From Burkholderia sp. (GTDB lineage Bacteria; Pseudomonadota; Gammaproteobacteria; Burkholderiales; Burkholderiaceae), in the NCBI GenBank assembly GCA_030151225.1, contig JASLEG010000239.1, forward strand, positions 1 to 46,791: a stretch of 46,791 nt of DNA. Direction: 5' to 3'. Of the stretch, positions 13,201 to 19,014 are shown one piece after another. Under the pieces are notes generated by a model. The model saw nothing but the letters and a program-made list of their open reading frames with translations, searched no databases and was not told where the DNA came from. How positions within the stretch are numbered: the first letter of the stretch is position 1; the number at the start of each line of letters is the position of its first letter. Both the position numbers and the translations under genes were made by a program.

Positions 13201-15199
13201 ATACCGCACCGCGCTGTTCGAGCCCGACACGATGGCGCGGCTCGCCGCGCATCTGGGCACGCTGCTGGCGCAGGCCGCGCGCGACCCGCAACAGCCGATC
13301 CTCGCGCTGCCGATGCTCGACGCGCGCGAGCACGATCAGCTCGAACGCTGGCGCACCGAAGCGCTGTCGGCCGCGCCGGCCGAGGGCGGCGCGGCGAATG
13401 GCGACAGCTTCGTCGAGCGCTTCGCCGCACAGGTGGCGCTGACGCCCGAGCGGCTCGCCGTGGAAGCCGGCGGCACCGCGCTGAGCTATGCCGCGCTCGA
13501 TCGCGAGGCCGGCCGGCTCGCCGCGCGGCTGCGCCGGCTCGGCGCCGGCCCCGACCGCCCGGTGGCCGTGCTGGCCGAGCGCTCGGCCTGGCTGCCGCTC
13601 GCCTTCGTGGCGGTGATGAAGGCCGGTGCCGCCTGGCTGCCGCTCGATCCCGAGCATCCGGCCGGGCGTCACGCCGCGATGCTCGCCGACGCGCGGCCGG
13701 TCGCGCTGCTCGCGCAGCCACATCTGGTGCCGGCCGGCACGACGCTGCCGGTGGTGACGCTCGACGATTCCGGCCAGGACGACGTCGATGCCGTCGACGC
13801 CCTCACCGCCCCCGCGCTGCTGCCCGATCACCTCGCCTACATCATCTACACGTCGGGTTCCACCGGCACGCCGAAGGGCACGATGATCAGCCATCGCGCG
13901 ACCGTGAACCTGCTCGACGGCCTGTGCCGCGAGATCCACGGCGGCGCCCGCCTCGACACCGGGCGGCGCCTCACGCTGAACGCCTCGGCCGCGTTCGACG
14001 CCTCGCTGCAGCAACTCGTGATGCTGGCCGCCGGGGCCACGCTGGTGCCGGTGCCGGCCGAGGTGCGGCGCGACCCGGCGCAACTGCTGGCCTTCCTCGC
14101 CACCGAGCGCATCGACGTGTTCGACTGCACGCCCCAGCAGCTGGCCGCGCTGCTCGCGTTCGCGCCGCAGGCGCAACTGCCCGCGCAGGTGCTGGCCGGC
14201 GGCGAGGCGATCGAGCCGGGCCTCTGGCACAGCCTGCGCGAGCGCGCCGGCACCCGCGTGCACAACCTGTACGGCCCGACCGAATGCACGGTGGACGCGC
14301 TCGCCACGCCGCTCGCGGCGAGCGCCACGCCGTCGATCGGGCGCGCGCTGCCCGAGGTCAGCGCCGCGGTGCTGAATGCCGCGTTCGAGCCGGTGCCGGC
14401 CGGCGTGGCCGGCGAGCTGTACCTGGGCGGCGCCGGGCTCGCGCGCGGCTATCTGGGTCGCCCCGACCTGACCGCCGAGCGCTTCCTGCCCGATCCGTTC
14501 GGCCCGCCCGGCGCGCGCCGCTATCGCACCGGCGACGCCGTGCGGCAGCGCCGCGACGGCACGCTCGACTTCGTGGGCCGCCTCGACGGCCAGATCAAGC
14601 TGCGCGGCTTCCGCATCGAGCCCGGCGAGATCGAGGCCGCGCTGGCCACGCAGCCCGGCATCGCCGAGGCGCGGGTGCTGGCCGCCGACGGCCCCGACGG
14701 CCGGCCGCTGCTGGCCGCCTGGGTGGTGCCCGAACGCGGCGCGGCGCGGCCCGACGCGACGGCCCTGCGCGCCGCGCTGCGCCGCCGGCTGCCCGGCTAC
14801 ATGGTGCCATCGGCGGTGGTGACGATCACGCGCGTGCCGCTCACGCCGGGCGGCAAGCTCGACCGGCAGGCGCTGCCGGCGCCGGTGTTCGAGGCGGACG
14901 GCCCGTACGCGGCGCCCGTCACCGCCACCGAGCAGCAGCTCGCCGCGATCTGGGCCGGCGTGCTCGGCCTCGCGCGGGTGGGCCGCGACGACAACTTCTT
15001 CGACCTCGGCGGCAATTCGCTGAGCGCCGTGCAGCTGATGAGCCACACCGAACGTGCCACCGGCGTGGCGCTGGCGCTGCACGTGCTGTTCGAGGAGCCG
15101 ACCGTGGCGGGCGTGGCCCGCGCGCTCGACGAACTGCAACGCCTGAAGACCCAGGAGGCCGACGCGGGGCCGATGGATTCCGCCGACCTGCTGATCTGA
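1214..15199 (+). CDS. Four-module NRPS: C-A-nMT-T / C-A-T / C-A-T / C-A-T, no thioesterase
   Basis: This 4661-residue synthetase extends the peptide by four residues. Module 1 has C (about 16-460, HHILTDG at 153), A (core YTSGSTG near 624), an N-methyltransferase inserted before A10 (about 926-1175, SAM motif VLELGCGTG at 985-993) and T (S1420). Module 2 has C (from 1482, HH at 1612), A (near 2094) and T (S2484). Module 3 has C (from 2553, HH at 2682), A (near 3153) and T (S3539). Module 4 has C (from 3602, HH at 3731), A (near 4209) and T (S4602). Hand-read codes (235 to 331) are DVSDSGFVD (no confident call), DLPQLGMVW (Gly-like), DLFNNALTY (Ala/Gly-type, from memory) and DAQDLGLVD (Gln-like). 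All HHxxxDG and carrier serine motifs are intact. The first C domain is of the YPLTPMQQGMLFH type; the other three are LSFAQQRLWF types typical of LCL domains. The protein ends about 60 residues after S4602 without thioesterase, reductase or epimerase. The start overlaps the preceding stop. Confidence 0.97.
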   Translation: MTGRATATPTKDRDAIEDIYPLTPMQQGMLFHTLMAPGTGVYVEQLSCRIGAGLDLARFEAALQELVDRHPVMRTVFAWDKLNEPMQVVRRRQKADITLLDWRERPADAQQADFAALLEADYRRGFALDKPPLVRFTLVRLGERDTRLIWTSHHILTDGWSFALLMTEFMTRYAALTRCETAALPPVRPYRDYIAWLKRRDVRAAESFWRETLAGFAQPVPLGVNRPDPARGGGVRKLPWRLRDDETAALRDWTRRHGVTMNTLVQGVWAILLAHYSQQQDVVFGATVSGRPAEIEQVDAMVGLFINTLPVRVEVAPDAPFTAWLDALQRRNAQMRQYDYTPLTQIRAWSELGGNTPFFHSIVVFENYPIDASLHQSNPVLEIADVHLREQDDSPLTLSASLTTRLEIDLNYDSAQFDDATIARLGTHLSSLFRGVLDAGATTRVGELPILDAAARERALRGWNDTAVRDEDGAGAPRSLGARFAAQAARTPEATAVEADGESLNYAQLDRRAAAIAASLQRHGVGPDSIVALRVGRSVEMAAAVHGVWKAGAAYLPLDPDWPRERVAWMLADARPALLLTERALAGEPFELATLLLDEITDSDDATTVAAFATPLPDHAAYVIYTSGSTGRPKGTLITQRAALNMAASHAAIYASVAPGPLRVAANTSLSFDVSVSELCTLLDGHTLVIVPEAVRQSPEALLEFLSAHRIDAIDCPVAQLRQMLEKADPARLPRYLSFGGDAIDATLWRTARALPTTRCFNFYGPTECTVDVTIGALREAGEQPVIGTPQCNARLYVLDARLEPVAPGVTGELYVAGDGLARGYLHQSALTAARFLPDPHAARPGERMYRTGDRARHLADGTLEFVGRADDQLKIRGYRIEPGEIEATLAAVPAVREALVLPRETSQGERQLVAWVAVDAEAEQTRYWGEQFDEIYDVDAPDDATFNTAGWNSSYDRVPIPADEMRAWLDSTLARILALAPRRVLELGCGTGMILHGIAPHCERYHGTDLSARVIGQLQDSVAAAGYPHCDIRLLRRGAHDLEAFRDAAFDTVVINSVAQYFPSTDYLCGVIEAALAVLDGCGHIFLGDVRHGGLLRVFHTSLELYKAQPSTLLARLRESVARIEEMETELLLDPAFFFALQQRYPAITHVSVEPKAGDADNELTVFRYDVVLTVGTPPATAGVPLLAPRWIEATPDEPLAARLAALDAALAAGTEAAIACADLPDARLAAHVALSARLHADRSPLGTVGQLRQDAASATADGVAQSTLAALARRHGYHAEFAFAAGADGRFHAVFTRAPARIDWRACYARAGALAGFANTPSSRQLHPAIRGQLVQRVREHLPDYMMPARFVLLDALPRGAHGKIDRRALPAPDDAPSATSGAARTPAEEILTGIWADILGVSAIDPADNFFELGGHSLLATRVVSKVRAAFQADLPIRALFEAPTVHGFAQRIELARREQAGTNLPGIAAREHAGEIALSFAQQRLWFIDRLEPASALYNMPAAVRLSGRLDVDALQRTLDEIATRHAALRTHFGEAGGVPHQRIAAEPNVPLEIADLRALGAGQIEARVVQLTRDSTHRPFDLARGPLIRALLIRTGDTEHVAVLTLHHAIADGWSIGVLVREIGLLYTAFVQKRRSPLAPLSIQYADFAVWQREWLAGGVLQRQLDYWREALRDAPTLLPLPTDRPRPAQRAYRGAQTGFVIDAALTGQLKALCRRSQATLFMALLAAFDVLLARYAGEADVCVGTAVANRNRAETEALIGLFVNTLVMRQRVDETASFEALLREVRGHALKAYANQDVPFEHVVEAVAPVRSLSHQPLFQVMLLMQNTPGESLALPGLSLQPLATGNTTAKCDLMLSLTEGDDDLHAVFEYDTDLFDAASVAAMGRHYVQLLRAVTAAPAARLDTLAMLDAQEQRDTIERWSATREADEPAALIPRFETQVAATPDRIAIESGERRLSYRELDAAAAGVAHALDALGVRPGDLVCVLTDRSERMMQAVLGVMKTGAAYVPLDLDAGPERLAYMVRDAQPKAIVTQRALLDTARTIGVEAARTLCVDELVDELVPEAGIAAPTMPFVARAPFSPDALAYLIYTSGSTGTPKAVQITQRNLANLLESMRREPGITADDTMLSVTSLAFDLVVPNLFLPLICGARTVYAPREATDDPRRLAALMERHQPTLMQATPSTWRLLVEHRWPALAAPLTLLCGGEALAPDLLAALLAHVPAVWNMYGPTETTVWSALARLDGEARAARIERPLANTRLYVVDEHDALQPAGVTGELCIAGSGLARGYRGRAALTAERFVPDPFGAPGSRMYRTGDLVRRRRDGAIEYVGRADNQVKLRGFRIETGDIEAALRTHAAVGQCLVVLRGAGSAARLVAYVESAEPAGLAGSLRAHLSARLPHYMVPAAFVAMAALPLTHNGKIDRRALPEPDASAFATQVGEPPRGAAETALAAIWQALLGIEAVSRHDEFFALGGHSLLATRLVSRIRDAFGAELPLRALFETPMLAELAARVVGEFGGAAAEASEGAAPALPAIPCVPREPTPPLSFAQQRLWFIDQMQPGSAVYNIPAALRLDGALDHDALSRALGALLARHEVLRTRFVAHGGAPRLAIDPAPERLALELLDLRHDTDPDARALAEAHAEAARPFDLAAGPLLRARLLRLASARHVLLLTVHHIAADGWSMGVIVRDMLALYPALRDGGPIPLAPLPVQYADFAAWQRDWLAGDRLDAQVDYWRSQLAGAPALLTLPTDRPRPAVQNHDGALHTMRLDASLVAALNRLAAEHGATPFMALSAGFALLLGRHAAQHDVCLGTPIANRTRTELEPLVGFFVNTLVLRIGLDADASFADLLAQTRDTALAAYAHQDVPFEKLVETLQPDRHLSHSPLFQAMIALQNAPAAALGLPGLEIAPLPAGEAAQAKFDLSLYAEAAASGDLLCTFEYRTDLFERATIERLAARYATLLAAAVATPQRRALDLPMMGDGEREALRTLHAATPSLADAPLLHEAFEQQAARTPHQVAVTSATATLSYAELDARAEALAAALRERGVGPDRLVGVCLPRTAEAAIAMLAILKAGGAYLPLDPAYPRQRLAFMIDDARPCWIVTEPAIARDTGLPEALCLGVDARTNAPAPAMPRPRPHGENLAYVIYTSGSTGTPKGTAIPHASAAAFTAWARAAFGAEALHRVLFSTSICFDLSVFELFVPLGTGGAAVMVQDVFELDADPARFVDLTLINTVPSAIAALDRGNAIPASVRVINLAGEALPNPLVQALYRRASLEQVCNLYGPTEDTTYSTFTPIARGASAPCPIGRPIAGTRAHVVDGALAEVPAGVAGELCLAGDGLARGYLGRPDLTAERFLPDPHGAPGARMYRTGDLVKRRADDSLDYLGRLDSQIKLRGFRIELGEIEQALREAHGVAECAVIVHGSGDAARLVAYYAPATTAPDSLRARLAAALPHYMVPAAFVALAELPLTPNGKLDRKALPEPDAPAVTSVAGEAPRDALEGRLAAMWQALLNVPQVTRDDSFFALGGHSLLATRLVSQIRDAFARELPLRALFETPTLAALAARLRDDAPGPHAAPDLGAIVPLASGAAQPLSFAQQRLWFIDRMQPGSALYNLPLALAIDGALDTDALALTFAALLARHAVLRTRIVARDGVPVQIVDPAPTRFVPDETDLSHEADPDAAALDAAREEAARPFDLAAGPLLRVRLLRLAPARHVLLLTVHHIAADGWSLGVLVRDVVALYPALRAGLASPLAAPALQYADYAAWQRDWLAGARLDAQLDYWRAQLAGAPRLLDLPTDRPRRPAQDHRGAVHAFRLDAALVGPLEALAGAHGATLFMVLASAFALVLGRHAAQDEVCLGTPVANRTRSEAEDLVGCFVNTLVLRVGLPAHARFVDLLATTRDTALAAYAHQDLPFEQLVDALQVERDPSHTPLFQASIVLQNAPAEALRVPGLDIAPLPMAGASAKFDLTLFAEPLASGGLSCSLEYRTALFEPDTMARLAAHLGTLLAQAARDPQQPILALPMLDAREHDQLERWRTEALSAAPAEGGAANGDSFVERFAAQVALTPERLAVEAGGTALSYAALDREAGRLAARLRRLGAGPDRPVAVLAERSAWLPLAFVAVMKAGAAWLPLDPEHPAGRHAAMLADARPVALLAQPHLVPAGTTLPVVTLDDSGQDDVDAVDALTAPALLPDHLAYIIYTSGSTGTPKGTMISHRATVNLLDGLCREIHGGARLDTGRRLTLNASAAFDASLQQLVMLAAGATLVPVPAEVRRDPAQLLAFLATERIDVFDCTPQQLAALLAFAPQAQLPAQVLAGGEAIEPGLWHSLRERAGTRVHNLYGPTECTVDALATPLAASATPSIGRALPEVSAAVLNAAFEPVPAGVAGELYLGGAGLARGYLGRPDLTAERFLPDPFGPPGARRYRTGDAVRQRRDGTLDFVGRLDGQIKLRGFRIEPGEIEAALATQPGIAEARVLAADGPDGRPLLAAWVVPERGAARPDATALRAALRRRLPGYMVPSAVVTITRVPLTPGGKLDRQALPAPVFEADGPYAAPVTATEQQLAAIWAGVLGLARVGRDDNFFDLGGNSLSAVQLMSHTERATGVALALHVLFEEPTVAGVARALDELQRLKTQEADAGPMDSADLLI

Positions 15200-15291
15200 T
15201 TCGCTCGCTTTCCAGCGCGGCGCGAGCCGCGACCGCGGGGCGGCCCACCGGCGGCCCCACCACGATCACCGTTCACCACCAGGAGTAATCG

Positions 15292-16755
15292 ATGCCCACG
15301 TCCAAGACGACCGTTCTCGTGATCGGCGGCGGCCCCGCCGGCAGCACCGCCGCAGCCTTCCTTGCCCGCGAGGGCGTGGATGTGGTGCTGCTCGAGCGCG
15401 ACGTGTTTCCGCGCTACCACATCGGCGAATCGCTGCTGCCCGGCTGCCTCGAGATCCTCGAGCTGCTCGGCTGTCGCGAGCGCTTCGACGCGCAGGGCTT
15501 CGTGCGCAAGGTGGGCGGCTTCTTCGAGTGGAAGGGCGAGACCTGGGCGCTCGACTTCGGCGAACTCAGCGGCAATTATCAGTACAGCTATCAGGTGGAG
15601 CGCGCCACCTTCGACCACATGCTGCTCGACTACGCGAAATCGCAGGGCGTGCAGGTGGTGGAAGGCGCCAACGTGCAGTCGATCGAATTCGACGGCGACC
15701 GCCCGGTGCGCGCGATCTGGCGCGCGAGCGGCGACGACACGCCGCGCGTGCTCGCGTTCGACTACCTGATCGACGCCTCGGGCCGCGCCGGCCTGCTCGC
15801 CACCCGCTATCTGAAGAATCGCACCGTGCACCAGGTGTTCCGCAACGTGGCCGTGTGGGGCTACTGGGAAGACGCGGGCCGCCTGCCCGGCGCGCGCGCA
15901 GGCTCGATCGCGGTGGGCTCGATCCCGAGCGGCTGGCTGTGGGGCATTCCGCTCGCGAGCGGCCAGATGAGCGTGGGCGCCGTGCTGCGCAAGGAGGATT
16001 ACGTCGAGGCACGCAAGCAGCAGACGCTCGACGCCGTGTACGCCGATGCGCTCGCGCACTCGCCGCTGCTGACCGGGCTGACCGCACCGGGCCGGCTGGC
16101 CGGCGAGCTGAAGGTGGAAACCGATTACTCGTATCGCGCCGAGGCCTTCTGCGGGCCCGGCTACTTCATGACCGGCGACGCGGCCTGCTTCCTCGATCCG
16201 CTGCTGTCCACCGGCGTGCACCTCGCGATGTACAGCGCCATGATCGCGGCCGCGAGCCTGGCCAGCATCCTGCGCGGCGAGGTGGACGAAGCCGCCGCGC
16301 AGCGCTACTTCGAGACCAGCTACCGGCAGTCGTACACGCGCTTCCTGGTGTTCGTCAGCGCCTTCTACGAGGCACGCGGCGCCACCGGCTACTTCACCGA
16401 GGCCGAGCGGCTCAGCCACTACGACGTGGATTCGACCAACATCCGTCGCGCGTTCCTGAACCTCGTGTCGGGGCTCGAGGACATCGCCGACGCCGAGAAC
16501 GTGACCTCGCATCTGGTGGGCGAGATGAAGCGGCGCATCGACGACAACATCGCGATGCGCAAGGACAAGGAAGAGATGGCGGTGGGCAGCGAATCGGCGC
16601 GCAGCAACGCGCAGTTCTTCGATGCGGTGGAGGGGCTCACCGCGCTGTCGCCGGCGATGGCGATCGACGGGCTGTACGTGGCCACCAGCCCGCGGCTCGG
16701 CCTGCGCCGCACCGCGCCGGCCCCGGCACCGGAATCCGCGCGCGCCGCCGCCTGA
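15292..16755 (+). CDS. FAD-dependent halogenase, carrier-protein/phenol type
   Basis: This 487-residue flavoprotein should use FADH2, oxygen and halide to make hypohalous acid and halogenate an electron-rich ring. Visible motifs are the Rossmann GGGPAGS (12-18), GESLLP, a lysine at K73 that matches the catalytic lysine region, and the halogenase signature WLWGIP (215-220). The stretch around DYSYRAEAF and GDAACFLDPLLSTGVHLA resembles glycopeptide tyrosine/hydroxyphenylglycine halogenases (BhaA/VhaA/ComH), which act on residues held on a carrier protein, more than free-tryptophan halogenases. An AGGAG ribosome-binding site lies 7 nt before the ATG. It starts 92 nt after the large NRPS and is followed 45 nt later by two oxygenases. 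The substrate is not settled: none of the complete A domains here reads as clearly aromatic, so an unseen upstream module or module 1 would have to supply it. Chloride is more usual than bromide for the family but cannot be read from sequence. Confidence 0.92.
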   Translation: MPTSKTTVLVIGGGPAGSTAAAFLAREGVDVVLLERDVFPRYHIGESLLPGCLEILELLGCRERFDAQGFVRKVGGFFEWKGETWALDFGELSGNYQYSYQVERATFDHMLLDYAKSQGVQVVEGANVQSIEFDGDRPVRAIWRASGDDTPRVLAFDYLIDASGRAGLLATRYLKNRTVHQVFRNVAVWGYWEDAGRLPGARAGSIAVGSIPSGWLWGIPLASGQMSVGAVLRKEDYVEARKQQTLDAVYADALAHSPLLTGLTAPGRLAGELKVETDYSYRAEAFCGPGYFMTGDAACFLDPLLSTGVHLAMYSAMIAAASLASILRGEVDEAAAQRYFETSYRQSYTRFLVFVSAFYEARGATGYFTEAERLSHYDVDSTNIRRAFLNLVSGLEDIADAENVTSHLVGEMKRRIDDNIAMRKDKEEMAVGSESARSNAQFFDAVEGLTALSPAMAIDGLYVATSPRLGLRRTAPAPAPESARAAA

Positions 16756-16800
16756 GGCGATGCGCGCCGATCCCCCCCAACGCTCGATACCGAGGACCGA

Positions 16801-17454
16801 ATGACAAGCAATCGACAGGCGTTCCATGCGCTCGAGGATTTCCCGCGGCTCGCGGCGATCGCCGATGCATGGCCCACGCTGCACGCGGAATTCAGCCGGC
16901 TCGACGCGCCGATCATGCCGATCGACCGGCAGGGCAAGCAGCACGCGGCCGTGCTGCAGGAAGTCACGCGCCACGTGGCGGCCGGCAACACCTACGGCTG
17001 GATGCTCGGCTGGGGCAAGGACGGCCCGAACCGCAACTGGATGCAGTACGGGCTGGTGGCCGGCGGCCACGCCGTGCCGTGGGCCGCGCAGGCGATGCCG
17101 GAGACGGTGCGCATGCTGGCCGGCACGCCCGGCATCGAGACGGCCGCGCTGTCGTGGCTCGCGCGCGACACGCTGCTGTCCACCCACACCCATCCCGAGA
17201 TCGCGCGCGACCGGCTGCTGCAGATGCACGTGACGCTGACCGAGGTGGAGCAAGGCAATTACGCGTACTTCAACGTGGCCGGCGAATTCCGTCACTACAC
17301 GTCGCGCAATGCCTTCGTGTTCGACGGCTCGAACGATCACTTCGCGCTGAACGCGTCGTCCACCGATCGCGTGATCCTCTACCTCGAATTCCGGCGCGAC
17401 GTGCTGTACGATCCGGCCGCGGCCCGCCTCGCGCAGGCGGGGGTGACCGCATGA
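16801..17454 (+). CDS. AspH-family (aspartyl/asparaginyl beta-hydroxylase-like) Fe(II)/2-oxoglutarate hydroxylase
   Basis: This 217-residue protein matches the aspartyl/asparaginyl beta-hydroxylase fold. The proximal iron-ligand region is THTHPE (H129, H131) followed by RLLQMHVTL. The distal part, FDGSNDHFALN, gives H180 as second iron ligand, and R190 in DRVILYLEF is the expected 2-oxoglutarate-binding arginine. The family uses Fe(II), oxygen and 2-oxoglutarate to hydroxylate a beta-carbon; in NRPS clusters such enzymes modify an amino acid free or on a carrier. The conserved Arg two residues before the His of the RxH strand motif in mammalian AspH is Gln here. A GAGGACCG ribosome-binding site precedes the ATG. 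The stop overlaps the start of the following oxygenase (ATGA), so the two are likely made together. Which residue it hydroxylates is unknown. Confidence 0.82.
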   Translation: MTSNRQAFHALEDFPRLAAIADAWPTLHAEFSRLDAPIMPIDRQGKQHAAVLQEVTRHVAAGNTYGWMLGWGKDGPNRNWMQYGLVAGGHAVPWAAQAMPETVRMLAGTPGIETAALSWLARDTLLSTHTHPEIARDRLLQMHVTLTEVEQGNYAYFNVAGEFRHYTSRNAFVFDGSNDHFALNASSTDRVILYLEFRRDVLYDPAAARLAQAGVTA

Positions 17455-18503
17455 ACCTGGAGACCCGTCATGACGACGAGACGATTTCCGGCCACGCCTG
17501 CCACGGCGCGCGCATCGGCTGGCTCGACGAGGGACGCGGCCGCGTGTTCTGCCTGGAGCCCGCCGGGCCCGACACGCCGGCGCTCGCGGACTGGGCCGCC
17601 GGCGCACGGCCGGCCGTCGAGGCCGCGCTGCGCGAGCACGGCGCGGTGCTGTTCCGCGGCTTCCGGCTCGACGACGCGCCCCCATCGGCCGGCGAATCCA
17701 CCGACGGCTTTCGCCGCTTCATCACGGCCACCTCGGGCGGCTGGGCCGACTATCGCGAACCGGCCACACCGCGCAGCCAGGTGGCCGCGAACATCTTCAC
17801 GTCGACCGAGTATCCTGCCGAGCAGCGCATTCCGATGCACAACGAGAATTCGCACTGCACGAGCTGGCCGCTGAAGATCTATTTCCACTCGCTGGTGCCG
17901 GCCGCGAGCGGCGGCGAGACGCCGATCGCCGATTGCCGGCGCGTGCTCGCGCGCCTGCCCGAGGCGCTGGTGGCGCGCTTCGCGGCGCGCAACTGGCGCT
18001 ACACGCGGCACTTCGGCAGCGGGCTCGGCTTCTCGTGGAGCAAGGTGTTCCGCACGGACGATCGCGCGCAGGTGGAGCGCTACTGCCGCGAGAACGGCAT
18101 GAGCCACGCGTGGGGCGACGACGACGCGCTGACGGTGCGCTACGTGCGCCCCGCCGTGCGCCGCCACCCGGTGACCGGCGAGGCCGTCTGGTTCAATCAC
18201 GGGCTGTTCTTCAACCCCGTGTCGATCGAGCCGGAAACGCGCGAGCTGCTGCTCGAGAGCTTCTCGCGCGACGAGCTGCCCTACGACACGAGCTACGGCG
18301 ACGGCACGCCGATCGACGAGGCGGACCTGCAGATCATCGCGGATGCCTACGCGGCGGAGACGCGCCTGTTCACGTGGCAGGCCGGCGACGTGCTGTACGC
18401 GGACAACATGCTGGTGGCGCACGGCCGCATGAGCTTCGGCGGATCGCGGCGGGTGCTGGTGGGGATGGCGGATACGTATGCGCCGCAGGACGGGATCGGA
18501 TGA
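17451..18503 (+). CDS. TauD/SyrP-type Fe(II)/2-oxoglutarate-dependent oxygenase
   Basis: This 350-residue protein belongs to the TauD/TfdA superfamily and resembles SyrP, the aspartyl-carrier hydroxylase of syringomycin synthesis. The iron-binding H-x-E is MHNENSH (H130, E132) inside a stretch continuing TSWPLKIYFHSLVPAASGGET, which is typical of the SyrP group. The distal histidine is H324 in LVAHGRMSFGGSRRVLV, followed by the arginines that bind 2-oxoglutarate. The enzyme should hydroxylate an amino acid on a carrier protein. The start was chosen at the ATGA overlap with the preceding hydroxylase. It is the last gene of the plus-strand biosynthetic run before a hairpin and the convergent MbtH gene. 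Having both an AspH-type and a TauD-type oxygenase suggests two separate hydroxylation events, but this is inference. Confidence 0.88.
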   Translation: MNLETRHDDETISGHACHGARIGWLDEGRGRVFCLEPAGPDTPALADWAAGARPAVEAALREHGAVLFRGFRLDDAPPSAGESTDGFRRFITATSGGWADYREPATPRSQVAANIFTSTEYPAEQRIPMHNENSHCTSWPLKIYFHSLVPAASGGETPIADCRRVLARLPEALVARFAARNWRYTRHFGSGLGFSWSKVFRTDDRAQVERYCRENGMSHAWGDDDALTVRYVRPAVRRHPVTGEAVWFNHGLFFNPVSIEPETRELLLESFSRDELPYDTSYGDGTPIDEADLQIIADAYAAETRLFTWQAGDVLYADNMLVAHGRMSFGGSRRVLVGMADTYAPQDGIG

Positions 18504-18534
18504 TCGGGCGACGCAGTCGCGGCACGAGGCACGA

Positions 18535-18561
18535 GGCACGCGCGCGCGCCGCGCGTGTGCC
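18535..18561. terminator. GC-rich hairpin between convergent genes (possible bidirectional terminator)
   Basis: An 11-bp stem (18535-18545 with 18551-18561, one G-U pair on one strand) and a 5-nt loop lie in the 71-bp gap between the oxygenase stop and the convergent MbtH stop. It is preceded by tandem GGCACGA units. There is no T run, so termination strength is uncertain. Confidence 0.4.
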
Positions 18562-18574
18562 GCGCTCGCGCCCT

Positions 18575-18787
18575 TCAGTGCTGCGCGCTGCCTTCCATCT
18601 GCTTGCGCAGGCTCAGCGGGCGCATGTCGGTCCAGACCTCGTTGATGTAGTCGAGGCAGGCCTGCTTCGGGCCCGTCTTGCCGACGGCCGTCCAGCCGGC
18701 CGGCAGCGCCTTGTACTCCGGCCAGATCGAATACTGCTCTTCATGATTGACGACCACGGTGTAGATTTCTTCGGCAACTTCGCTCAT
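18575..18787 (-). CDS. MbtH-like NRPS accessory protein
   Basis: This 70-residue protein carries the whole MbtH signature: VVNHEEQYSIWP, then GWTAVGKTGPKQACLDYI and WTDMRPLSLR. MbtH-like proteins bind adenylation domains and help them fold or activate amino acids. I chose the ATG at 18787 because AGGAG sits 7 nt upstream of it and because family members begin near this point; an upstream in-frame ATG at 18844 would add 19 residues unlike the family. The gene lies on the strand opposite to the rest of the NRPS cluster, convergent with the oxygenase and divergent from the thioesterase, so it has its own promoter in the 227-bp region before 19015. In most clusters MbtH genes are co-directional with the synthetases, so this placement is unusual. 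Confidence 0.95.
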   Translation of the reverse strand: MSEVAEEIYTVVVNHEEQYSIWPEYKALPAGWTAVGKTGPKQACLDYINEVWTDMRPLSLRKQMEGSAQH

Positions 18788-19014
18788 CGGGATTCTCCTG
18801 TGGGGGACCGTGCCGCATGCGGCGTGTCGGGCGATGCCGTTCATGTCGCAGAACTAAACAACTCGATCGGGGCATCGACGCTTGGGCGAAAGTGTGAACC
18901 ATCGTCTGCCCGAAATCAACCTCGTTTGCATGAAATCGATGCTGCCGCGTTCGGTCCTGCATCGGGACACGTGACACGACATGCATCGCGCATCCTGGAC
19001 GGAGCCATTGCCGC

